A stretch of 5,277 nucleotides of DNA, taken from positions 1 to 5,277 of the forward strand of contig JAAUPO010000216.1 in the NCBI GenBank assembly GCA_012033095.1, written 5' to 3'. Under the pieces are notes generated by a model. The model had not been told where the DNA came from and did no database searches. It was given only the letters and a program-made list of their open reading frames with translations. This document shows positions 1-5,277 of this stretch, piece by piece (positions within the stretch are counted from its first letter, which is position 1; each line of letters opens with the position of its first letter). The position numbers were made by a program, and so were the translations under genes. Origin of the DNA: Synechococcaceae cyanobacterium RL_1_2 (GTDB lineage: Bacteria; Cyanobacteriota; Cyanobacteriia; Cyanobacteriales; JAAUPO01).

Positions 1-33
1 CGCTCTTCGCCGCAGGTGGTGTAGCAAAGAGCG
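1..33. other. Hairpin at window edge
   Basis: A perfect 7-bp inverted repeat, CGCTCTT at 1-7 and AAGAGCG at 27-33, encloses a 19-base loop. Two further pairs (9-25, 10-24) are possible after one mismatch. No T-run follows on the plus strand, and the other side is cut off by the window edge. A terminator for a gene outside the window or part of a longer repeat are both possible. Confidence 0.3.
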
Positions 34-115
34 ATCCTTATAGTGTTTGCAGAATATCAGCGATCGGGCCAACCTATTTCTATTCGCCCAATGTAGTAAG
101 GGTTATTCGTTACAA

Positions 116-191
116 GGTAGTTCTATAGAAGATAGGGATCATGACGGTTGAACCGATGGCAAACCCGTTATCCCTGTGCTTAATATGCTTA
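116..191 (+). repeat. Diverged dispersed repeat, copy A
   Basis: This stretch matches the reverse complement of 5131-5204. The shared blocks, in order, are GGTAGTTCTATA (116-127), CATGAcGGTTGAACC (140-154; c marks the one differing base) and AATATGCTTA (182-191). Spacing is the same in both copies except for two extra bases here between the first two blocks. The middle block holds a small palindrome, CGGTT-G-AACCG (145-155). No convincing reading frame is shared by the two copies, so it is probably non-coding. It may be an old duplicated intergenic segment or the relic of a mobile element. It lies downstream of ilvE. Confidence 0.6.
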
Positions 192-241
192 ATATTCTTA
201 CATTTTTAGCACTACCCACATAACAACTACCTCACTACGGC

Positions 242-263
242 CAAACAAACAAACTAACTAACT
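242..263. repeat. Tetranucleotide repeat at the ilvE stop codon
   Basis: Three CAAA units followed by CTAA, CTAA and CTAT form an imperfect 4-bp tandem array. It overlaps the stop codon of ilvE (TAG, complement of 258-260). On the ilvE strand it reads as repeated GTTA then GTTT units. A slippage-prone tract here could change the last residues of IlvE, but otherwise it appears neutral. Confidence 0.5.
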
Positions 264-1176
264 ATCTAGATCGATCACATCAATCCAATCACGATATTCC
301 GCTACTTTATTGTCAGTAATATCACTGACTAGATTCATTAACTTCTCGGTAATGGGGTTAGTCTCTGGTAATTTATAACCCTCTACCTGTTTAACGGGGG
401 TTACTTTGGCAGCGGTGCCACACAGGAACATTTCATCGGCCACAAATAGTTCCGTTTTATCTACAGGACGTTCGATCACTTCAAGGCCAACATTACGGGC
501 GATGGTGAGAATACTATCCCTGGTAATCCCCTCTAGGATGTCCTGTTCAAAACCCGGTGTAATTAATTTGCCATCCCGCACCAAAAACAAATTCATGCCA
601 GAAGCCTCACAGACTTTACCTTGGGAATTCATTAATAAGGCCTCGTCATAACCCGAACTCGATCGCTTCCGTTTTCGCTAAGGAAGAAGTGATATAAGCT
701 CCACTAATTTTGCCCCGTAGCGGTAAACTACGGTCTTCTTGACGATACCAAGAGCTGATGCGGCACTTGATCCCATCCTTCGATAGATAATTTCCTAGAT
801 GTAATCCATAGATCAAAAAGTCATACTCAATATTGTGCAATCGGGGCGCAATGCCTAGGTCTGAGGTATAAACTAAAGGACGAATGTAAAAGGGTTGGGT
901 GGGAGCATTCTTTTTAACAAAATCGATAATGGTCTGTTTGATTTCCTCCGCAGGCTTCTCATATTTCAAAAACTTTGCGCTATTACTCAATCGTTTGGCA
1001 TGGCGATCGAGACGAAATAGGAGAATGTGCCGAGGATTTTCTGGATCTGGTTTACCCCTCATACCACCAAAAGCTGCTGTGCCATAATGTAGGGCGTGGG
1101 TCGCGACGGAAAGATTAGCTTCAGCAAAGGGAACAAACTTTCCCTTTAGGTAGGCAGTGGGTAAAAAATCTTGCAT
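258..1176 (-). CDS. ilvE: Branched-chain amino acid aminotransferase, frameshifted
   Basis: This is a fold-type IV PLP enzyme (EC 2.6.1.42) that transfers the amino group of glutamate to the 2-keto acids of leucine, isoleucine and valine, the last step of their cytosolic synthesis. The reading frame starts at ATG 1176-1174 and covers residues 1-173. These include HALHYGTAAFGGMRG (27-41), the FRLDRH segment (54-59) and the likely PLP-binding Lys156 in RGKISGAY. It then runs into TGA at 646-648. The rest, from SGYDEALL through CEASGMNLF (with the conserved Glu), GITRDS and GTAAKVTPV to the stop at 258, lies in another frame. One surplus base at 656-657 explains this, since GAG-TTCGGGT should read GAG-TCG-GGT. 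Without it the protein is 305 residues, the usual cyanobacterial length. No substitutions suggest decay, so a sequencing error is likely. No clear Shine-Dalgarno sequence is visible. The nearest upstream gene on this strand, htrA, ends 527 bases away, so it is probably transcribed alone. Confidence 0.93.
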
Positions 1177-1460
1177 GGTTTAGGTGACGTTACAGTATCT
1201 AAAAGAACAAATGGGCAGTTTTCCATTTTACCGACTTAACTAGCCATCCCCCAAATTTTTTATCGTCTTATAGTCAATTTAATTTAGTATGGGGTGGCTG
1301 TTCCTCTCAATGGAATGTTTTCAGATCTATTTGTTTCCCCTAATTATTTAAAAAGACTATAACTTAAATTTTCTCGAAACATCGGGGTTTCGAACTAACA
1401 TAGGTCACTATTTTACTTTTACTTATCTCTATCAATTAACAGCGAATAGTTAAAGTATAT
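1177..1460. other. Intergenic region upstream of ilvE
   Basis: No gene is seen. The region is AT-rich and should contain the ilvE promoter, although I cannot pick a convincing -35/-10 pair. Two inverted repeats stand out. AGCCATCCCC (1242-1251) can pair with GGGGTGGCT (1291-1299) with one bulged base across a long AT-rich loop. TCGAAAC (1374-1380) pairs perfectly with GTTTCGA (1387-1393) across six bases. The first could form in the ilvE leader if transcription starts above 1299. This is inference only. Confidence 0.45.
1374..1393. other. Perfect 7-bp stem-loop TCGAAAC/GTTTCGA
   Basis: TCGAAAC and GTTTCGA are separated by ATCGGG. The minus-strand side is followed by an A/T-rich tract and not by a clean T-run, so it is a poor intrinsic terminator. 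It sits between ilvE and the first MITE-like element and may be a protein-binding palindrome or simply chance. Confidence 0.35.
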
Positions 1461-1572
1461 AGGACTTACCCACAAGCCCCCTAAAGCCCCCAAACTTGTG
1501 GGACTTGCTTGAACGATTGTCCCCAAACATCCTGGTTCCCAGGACATAATCGAAATTTTTGTGACAAGTCCT
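1461..1572. mobile_element. MITE-like element, copy 1
   Basis: This 112-bp non-coding element is about 85% identical, by hand alignment, to 4684-4794. It begins AGGACTTACCCACAA and ends TTTGTGACAAGTCCT, giving imperfect terminal inverted repeats that are cleaner in copy 2. Inside, CCCACAAG (1469-1476) pairs perfectly with CTTGTGGG (1495-1502), and CCTGG-TTC-CCAGG (1531-1543) forms a second hairpin. The core from GGACTTGCTTGAACG through TGTCCCCAAACATC is nearly identical in both copies. No target-site duplication is evident. Its size, inverted ends, folding and lack of any ORF fit a non-autonomous element moved by a transposase from elsewhere. It lies about 130 bases downstream of the restored htrA stop codon. 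Confidence 0.75.
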
Positions 1573-1632
1573 GGGATAAATATCCTAGAAGGATTTTAAA
1601 GCAACATGGTTAAGCCCAAAGGGATCACTCTG

Positions 1633-1652
1633 ACTTGATATTAATACCAAGT
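1633..1652. other. 20-bp near-perfect palindrome
   Basis: ACTTGATATT and AATACCAAGT are complementary at nine of ten positions with no spacer. It lies between htrA and the first MITE-like copy. It could be an operator-like site or part of the 3' structure of the htrA transcript. Confidence 0.35.
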
Positions 1653-1655
1653 CTG

Positions 1656-1696
1656 CCAACTAAAGTAAGGAAATATTTAAAATCATTGCTAGTTGG
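1656..1696 (-). terminator. Possible htrA 3' hairpin
   Basis: CCAACTA (1656-1662) and TAGTTGG (1690-1696) pair perfectly over 7 bp with a 27-base AT-rich loop. The hairpin starts seven bases beyond the restored htrA stop codon at 1704-1706. There is no good T-run after it on the minus strand, so calling it a terminator rests mainly on position. Confidence 0.3.
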
Positions 1697-1703
1697 AGCG
1701 TAG

Positions 1704-2891
1704 TTACCGTCTCATTTGATCGGTCAGTAACTCTAAGCTCATGGTTTTTTGATCCCGCAGAATTTTGAGGGATAGTTTTTGTTAACCCCTGCTTTTCTAC
1801 GGCTAACTGTAGGTCTTGACTACTGGTGATTTTTGTTGATTAACCTCCACAATGACATCCCCCCGTTTTATCCCTCCGCGATCGGCGGGGGTGTTAGGAA
1901 TTACTTCTACCACCAAGACTGCTTTGATCTCCGGTAAAGTCAAGATCGCATTAGGATTTTGGTTATTTTTTTGAGCTAAAACTGGTTCTAAATCAATCAT
2001 TTGTACCCCAATGTAGGGATGGGGCACCTGTTTTCCTGCCGCTAAAATGGGCTGGATTTTTTTGGCTTTATTGATCGGAATGGCAAAACCAATCCCCGTT
2101 GCGTCTGCCCTAATCGCCGTATTGATCCCAATTACTCGCCCCTGTTCATCGAGTAGGGGCCCCCCTGAATTACCGGGGTTAATGGCTGCGTCGGTTTGTA
2201 AAAATTCGACCCGTTTATCAGGAATGCCTACCTGGAAACTCGATCGCTCCAACGTACTGATAATGCCTAGGGTGACTGTATTATTTAAACCCACCGGATT
2301 ACCCACTGCGATCGCCCAATCTCCCACCTTAACTTGACTGGAATCCCCCAGGGCCGCTACCGGTAAATCTTGGCCGGCAGGATCAATTTTAACCACTGCT
2401 AAATCAGTAATATCATCGGTTCCCATGACCTGGCCCTCAAAGGTACGGCCATCCTTAAGCAAAATGGTTACTTGATCTGCATTTTCCACAACGTGGGCGT
2501 TAGTTAAAATAATGCCTTCTTTACTGGTAATAAATCCTGAACCTTGGCCGGTAATGGTTCTTTTTTCATTGGGGGAGGTCAAGCGATCGTTAAAAAAATC
2601 ATTGAAAAACGGATCATTCATCAAGGGATCTACCTGTTGGGTTACCACTTGGGAAGTATCTATCCTTACCACGGCGTTACCGGTGGATTCAATCGCTTGA
2701 CTAACAAAATTCGTATGGGTTGATTGATTACTAACTTCCGGTAATTGGTCAATATTCGGCACAGGAGGAGCAGAAATGGGTATATTGCTATTACTGTTAC
2801 CAAATAAAGGAATGGCAATCAAACTAACGCACATTCCTACCAAAAGCGCAACGGTATGGCTAACAAGGTTTCGAGGTAAAGATAGACGCAT
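1704..2891 (-). CDS. htrA: HtrA/Deg-family serine protease (HhoA-like), frameshifted near its C-terminus
   Basis: This is an exported ATP-independent trypsin-like protease that degrades or refolds damaged proteins in the periplasm or thylakoid lumen. Residues 1-12 carry positive charges and 13-30 form a hydrophobic signal or anchor segment, followed by a Pro/Asn/Ser-rich linker to about 55. The protease domain shows His133 (TNAHVV), Asp163 (ITDLAVVKI) and Ser242 (GNSGGP), a complete catalytic triad. A single PDZ domain begins near 290 (HPYIGVQM). The uninterrupted frame stops at TAG 1803-1805, giving 362 residues and cutting the PDZ domain. Restoring one A in the run at 1830-1834 and removing one from the run at 1776-1780 yields ITSSQDLQLAVEKQGLTK, then LSLKILRD, ending TDQMRR with TAA at 1704-1706. 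That gives 395 residues, close to Synechocystis HhoA as I remember it. Paralogue choice among HhoA, HhoB and HtrA is tentative. It lies downstream of clpP3 but behind a hairpin. Confidence 0.92.
2308..2315. repeat. HIP1 octamer inside htrA
   Basis: A perfect GCGATCGC palindrome lies within the htrA coding region (around residues 193-195, AIA). HIP1 is the highly iterated palindrome of many cyanobacterial genomes, so this supports the taxonomic call. Confidence 0.85.
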
Positions 2892-2959
2892 AATGATAGT
2901 AAATTCAGAAAATTTATTTTAAATTGTAGATCTTAATATTTTGTTTTTTTGGAAAGAAA

Positions 2960-2999
2960 ATTCCTCCTAATTAATCCCAAAGAATTAAGAAGGAGGAAT
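2960..2999 (-). terminator. Intrinsic-type terminator after clpP3
   Basis: ATTCCTCCT (2960-2968) pairs with AGGAGGAAT (2991-2999), and TTAA (2971-2974) pairs with TTAA (2985-2988) after a two-base internal mismatch, around a 10-base loop. On the minus strand the stem runs straight into TTTCTTTCC and then an A-run. The position, 86 bases after the clpP3 stop and 68 before the htrA start, suits termination of the clpR-clpP3 transcript. It also argues that htrA has its own promoter, within 2892-2959. Confidence 0.65.
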
Positions 3000-3085
3000 G
3001 GTGAGCGACGGTATAAAATCTTGGCGGTAATTAAGACTTTGATTAAGTTAATTAACCTCAAGATTTACCTTTACCAACAACTGGT

Positions 3086-3686
3086 TTATTCAGGTTTATC
3101 TTCAATGACCTTATCAATAATGCCGTATTCTTTAGCTTCCTCAGAAGACATAAAGTAGTCGCGATCGGTATCCTTCTCAATGCGTTCGATGGGTTGGCCG
3201 GTATGGTCAGCTAACATTTGATTAAGATTTTGGCGGGTGCGCAGAATCTCTTTAGCTTCAATTTCAATATCCGTTGCTTGACGGCGGCCGGTGCCCCCCA
3301 TGGGTTGGTGAATCATAATCCGAGAATGGGGAAGGGCTAAGCGTTTCCCTGGGGTTCCTGCTGCCAAAAGAAAAGATCCCATGGATGCAGCCAGGCCAAC
3401 ACAGATGGTAATGACATCGGATTTGATGTACTGCATGGTGTCATAAATGGCCATGCCAGCGGTAACGGAACCCCCAGGGGAATTGATATAGAGGTAAATG
3501 GGTTTACTGGGATCGTCGGAATCCAGGTATAACATTTGAGCGACGAGGGCATTGGCAATACTATCATTTACTTCCTGGCCCAAAAACAAAATTCCTTTCT
3601 ACGCCTAAGCGTTGATAGATACTGATCCACTGTTCATATTGACTACCGGGAAGACGGTAGGGAACTTTTGGTACACCGATAGGCAT
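3086..3686 (-). CDS. clpP: ATP-dependent Clp protease proteolytic subunit, ClpP3-type, frameshifted
   Basis: This is a serine peptidase subunit (family S14) of the cytosolic Clp protease. It forms heptameric rings that, with a ClpC or ClpX chaperone, degrade unfolded and regulatory proteins. Translation should start at ATG 3686-3684 ([30 protein letters not shown]). After Arg31 the frame is lost, and continuing in it gives NFVFGPG in place of I-L-F-L-G-Q-E. One extra base at 3592-3593 accounts for this. Removing it gives 199 residues, normal for the family, with the complete triad: Ser101 (AASMG), His126 (MIHQP) and Asp176 (DRDYF), plus INSPGGSV near 70-75. The longest open stretch in the present sequence begins at a TTG (3589) and would lack the N-terminal axial loop, so it is probably not the true start. 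ClpP3 is favoured because the gene follows clpR, the arrangement known from Synechococcus elongatus. The paralogue number is inference. Confidence 0.93.
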
Positions 3687-3829
3687 AGGACAAACTCAAA
3701 ACTATTTAATAAATTGATTGTAAAGATTTCTATGGAAATAGTCCGTAGCTGACTTTATGTATAAATAGGCATAAATTATATATATGCAAATATCATATAA
3801 ATAATATATAAACTTATACTTATATAAGA
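3687..3829 (-). other. AT-rich clpR-clpP3 spacer
   Basis: This 143-base spacer is strongly AT-rich, more than any other part of the window, with runs of alternating T and A. An A/T-only-ended hairpin, CTTATA (3813-3818) with TATAAG (3823-3828), lies right after the clpR stop. TTTATG (3754-3759) pairs with CATAAA (3770-3775). A TATAAT hexamer on the minus strand (3780-3775) and a TACAAT (3722-3717) could act as -10 elements for a separate clpP3 promoter, but no good -35 is present and such hexamers are expected by chance here. No Shine-Dalgarno sequence is seen before clpP3. Confidence 0.4.
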
Positions 3830-4510
3830 CTAGCTAACGGCGGCGAGGGGGGTGGGCAGTTCTTTACTGCTAGAGAGAACGCGATCGATCAAGCCATATT
3901 CCTTAGCTTCTTCAGCGGTGAGATAAAACGTTCTATCGGTATCTTTGCTGAGTTTTTCCACGGACTGGCCTGTGTTTCTCGATAGGATTTCTAAATAGGT
4001 GCGTTTATTGTGCAACACCTCCTTTGCCCTAATTTGAATATCGGAAGCTTGACCTTTAGCTCCACTACGATTTTGATTTAAGACGATCGTGGCATGGGGT
4101 AAACTAGCCCGACAACCTTTGCTGCCAGCGGATAAAATCATTGCTGCTGTCCCCATGGCTTGCCCAATACAGATAGTATGGACGGGGGGTTTGATGTAGT
4201 TGAGGGTGTCACAGATAGCAAAAGCTTCAGTTTCAAAGCCCACCGCATCCCCTGTGTACCAAGAGGTACCGGTGGAGTTGATGTAGAAGAAGATCGGTTT
4301 TTCTGGATCGTCAAACTGAAGATAAAGTAATTGAGCAATGATTAATTGGGTAACGTCAATGCCCACCTGCTGCTTAACCTCATCCGAAGAAAATAAGGGC
4401 ATTCCTAGATAGACAATGCGCTCTTTTAGCATCAAGGACTCTAGGTCTGGAGGAGGTGTGCGGAAAGAAGTATCTCCGTAATAAGGAGCTTGAACAGCCT
4501 TAATCTCCAT
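3830..4510 (-). CDS. clpR: ClpR, catalytically inactive Clp protease core subunit
   Basis: This is a ClpP-fold protein without peptidase activity that assembles with ClpP3 into a mixed core ring of the cytosolic Clp protease. The frame is intact from ATG 4510-4508 to TAG 3832-3830 (226 residues). Alignment with the neighbouring ClpP shows all three catalytic positions changed: Ser to Gly120 (IGQAMGT in place of VGLAASM), His to Asn145 (IVLNQN in place of MIHQP) and Asp to Thr194 (DRTFY in place of DRDYF). The GGSV strand region is replaced by a longer segment, TGTSWYTGDAVGFETEAF (80-97), matching the roughly ten-residue insertion described for ClpR proteins. The fold is otherwise well kept, including the EEAKEYGLIDRV end. 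It is followed by clpP3 on the same strand after 143 bases, probably co-transcribed. In cyanobacteria and plastids this pair is essential or nearly so. It is the only gene here without an indel. Confidence 0.95.
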   Translation of the reverse strand: MEIKAVQAPYYGDTSFRTPPPDLESLMLKERIVYLGMPLFSSDEVKQQVGIDVTQLIIAQLLYLQFDDPEKPIFFYINSTGTSWYTGDAVGFETEAFAICDTLNYIKPPVHTICIGQAMGTAAMILSAGSKGCRASLPHATIVLNQNRSGAKGQASDIQIRAKEVLHNKRTYLEILSRNTGQSVEKLSKDTDRTFYLTAEEAKEYGLIDRVLSSSKELPTPLAAVS

Positions 4511-4524
4511 AGGGTTATCTTTTC

Positions 4525-4550
4525 ACAATTACTTAATTTTTCTCAATTGT
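4525..4550 (-). promoter_or_regulatory. Inverted repeat in the clpR upstream region
   Basis: ACAATT (4525-4530) and AATTGT (4545-4550) form a 6-bp inverted repeat with a 14-base spacer, centred about 27 bases upstream of the clpR start. The outer arm gives TACAAT on the minus strand (4551-4546), a passable -10 hexamer, without a recognisable -35. The spacing resembles a dimer-binding operator, but I recognise no specific regulator. Confidence 0.28.
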
Positions 4551-4631
4551 AACGTATCCTTAATCTCTCTGAGATATGAGACTAATTCCTGGGTCTTACT
4601 AGTTTTTCCATGGGTTCGATCGCGGGGGATT

Positions 4632-4639
4632 GCGATCGC
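4632..4639. repeat. HIP1 octamer
   Basis: A perfect GCGATCGC. A second partial copy (CGATCGC, 4617-4623) precedes it, so the two can form a 7-bp stem around GGGGGATT. It lies between clpR and the second MITE-like copy. Confidence 0.85.
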
Positions 4640-4683
4640 GCCTCCGATGGTTGGGGCATTATCTCTCTCCTGTCTTTTTCAGT

Positions 4684-4794
4684 AGGACTTACGCACAAGC
4701 CCCCTAAATACACCAAATTGGGAGGACTTGCTTGAACGATTGTCCCCAAACATCATGGTTTCCAGGACAGAATCAAAATTTTTGCGTAAGTCCT
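4684..4794. mobile_element. MITE-like element, copy 2
   Basis: This 111-bp copy has perfect 12-bp terminal inverted repeats, AGGACTTACGCA (4684-4695) and TGCGTAAGTCCT (4783-4794). It aligns over its whole length with 1461-1572 in the same orientation, with one gap and most differences between positions 25 and 45. TTCAG occurs just outside both ends (4678-4682 and 4796-4800), leaving one extra base at each side, and could be a 5-bp target duplication. There is no ORF. Similar GGACTTACGCA-ended short repeats are, as I recall, frequent in cyanobacterial genomes. The transposase family is not identifiable from this alone. Confidence 0.8.
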
Positions 4795-4819
4795 GTTCAG
4801 AAAAAATTTATCGGTGGGA

Positions 4820-4844
4820 CTTTTTACGTGGCTTAAGTAAAAAG
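4820..4844. other. Perfect 8-bp hairpin
   Basis: CTTTTTAC (4820-4827) pairs with GTAAAAAG (4837-4844) around GTGGCTTAA. The arm abuts a HIP1 octamer. The stem is AT-rich, and it could be a weak terminator or protein-binding palindrome. Confidence 0.35.
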
Positions 4845-4851
4845 CGATCGC
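4844..4851. repeat. HIP1 octamer
   Basis: A perfect GCGATCGC, touching the 3' arm of the preceding hairpin. It is the third exact copy in the window. Confidence 0.85.
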
Positions 4852-5130
4852 TAACTACAGGACAAAAACCTTAAACCCCTGCCAGGTAAGCACTCCAGTA
4901 AAATTGACTGTAATCCTTGCCGCATAAAGCTCTCAGACCTATTTACAGTTTTTTGACGCAACTTTTGTCCTAGGAGTTGGGGGCAAGGGGGCAAAACGCA
5001 AATTCAATTCGCTTTATAAACAGACTCTAAGCCCACTTTTGAAATGGAGAGAGTCTCTACTGTTAGGTTGCGGATCATTATTCACAAACGACAAACTTCC
5101 CCCTTTCCTTTCTGGGTCGTGCTAACGCTG

Positions 5131-5204
5131 TAAGCATATTTACAACTGGGATGCTTGATTGTCAATTGGTTCAACCATCATGCTCCTTACCGTATAGAAC
5201 TACC
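5131..5204 (-). repeat. Diverged dispersed repeat, copy B
   Basis: The reverse complement matches 116-191 in three ordered blocks: TATAGAACTACC (5193-5204), GGTTCAACCATCATG (5168-5182) and TAAGCATATT (5131-5140). Between blocks identity is low, but spacing agrees to within two bases. The central palindrome here is TGGTT-G-AACCA on the minus strand, whereas copy A has CGGTT-G-AACCG. Both outer bases have changed together, keeping the symmetry. Copy A lies about 5 kb away in opposite orientation. Confidence 0.6.
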
Positions 5205-5277
5205 CCTTCCTTCGCTTTTTTGTGATGGGATTGGGACTGGATTGTTAAAGGAGGATAGAGCCTGGAAAGCATTTGTT

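Larger units (their letters stand above)
4795..5277. other. Non-coding region, no gene recognised
   Basis: I see no convincing reading frame, tRNA or known RNA here. The longest thing of note on the minus strand is a 32-codon frame from ATG 5271 that ends inside the diverged repeat, with no recognisable product. The region contains a hairpin near 4820-4844, G-rich TTGGGGGCAAGGGGGCAAAA near 4977-4996, a 7-bp inverted repeat AGACTCT/AGAGTCT (5022-5028, 5050-5056), and copy B of the diverged repeat. Confidence 0.5.

Noticed and set aside
406..651. Plus-strand open frame of 81 codons opposite ilvE
   Set aside because: It is wholly antisense to a conserved gene, the protein is low in similarity to anything I know, and the ilvE motifs explain the sequence.
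646..662. Programmed ribosomal frameshifting in ilvE
   Set aside because: There is no slippery heptamer, no stimulatory stem-loop and no known precedent in this family. Similar breaks in two other genes point to a common technical cause.
2047..2337. Plus-strand open frame of 96 codons opposite htrA
   Set aside because: It is a shadow of the conserved protease domain around the GNSGGP motif, with no start context of its own.
2923..2928. TACAAT on the minus strand as the htrA -10 element
   Set aside because: No -35 hexamer lies at a suitable distance and the region is AT-rich, so the match is not significant.
2949..3158. Plus-strand open frame of 69 codons between htrA and clpP3
   Set aside because: It runs through the terminator hairpin and then antisense to the clpP3 C-terminus. 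Composition follows the AT-rich spacer and no domain is visible.
3337..3567. Minus-strand 76-codon frame inside clpP3
   Set aside because: It overlaps the ClpP catalytic region in another frame and is an out-of-frame shadow.
5163..5182. tRNA T-arm-like GGTTCAACC
   Set aside because: No acceptor, anticodon or D-arm can be folded around it. It belongs to the diverged repeat seen also at 140-154.
1..5277. CRISPR array or defence island
   Set aside because: There are no regularly spaced direct repeats and no cas, restriction or toxin genes. All recognisable genes are housekeeping.

Overview
The window looks like chromosomal DNA from a cyanobacterium. Three things point there. It carries a ClpR gene, a catalytically dead ClpP paralogue known only from cyanobacteria, plastids and their relatives, placed directly upstream of a clpP3-type gene. 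The DNA is dotted with the HIP1 octamer GCGATCGC (three perfect copies and many one-off variants). It also has an HhoA/HtrA-type Deg protease. The moderately low GC, judged by eye, and the short dispersed repeats would suit a unicellular Crocosphaera/Cyanothece/Microcystis-like lineage, but genus is inference.

All four protein genes lie on the minus strand. In transcription order they are clpR (4510-3830), clpP3 (3686-3086), a periplasmic/lumenal HtrA-family protease (2891-1704) and ilvE (1176-258). A strong hairpin at 2960-2999 probably ends the clpR-clpP3 transcript before htrA. ClpR and ClpP3 should form the mixed proteolytic core of a Clp protease. HtrA is a separate, ATP-independent quality-control protease. 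IlvE makes branched-chain amino acids. The grouping is ordinary housekeeping, and I see no defence, secretion or biosynthetic system.

The most striking property is that three of the four genes are broken by single-base indels: one extra base in ilvE (near 656-657), one extra base in clpP3 (near 3592-3593), and a missing base followed by an extra base in htrA (T5 runs at 1830-1834 and 1776-1780). Each lies in a short run of A or T. Undoing each one restores a full-length family-typical protein (305, 199 and 395 residues). This looks more like sequencing or assembly error than decay, although real mutation cannot be excluded from the sequence alone.

The non-coding parts hold two copies of a roughly 111-bp MITE-like element with AGGACTTACGCA-type terminal inverted repeats (1461-1572 and 4684-4794). 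They also hold a second, more diverged repeat family of about 75 bp, present once near each end in opposite orientation (116-191 and 5131-5204), and several small hairpins. The stretch from 4511 to 5277 contains no gene that I can recognise.
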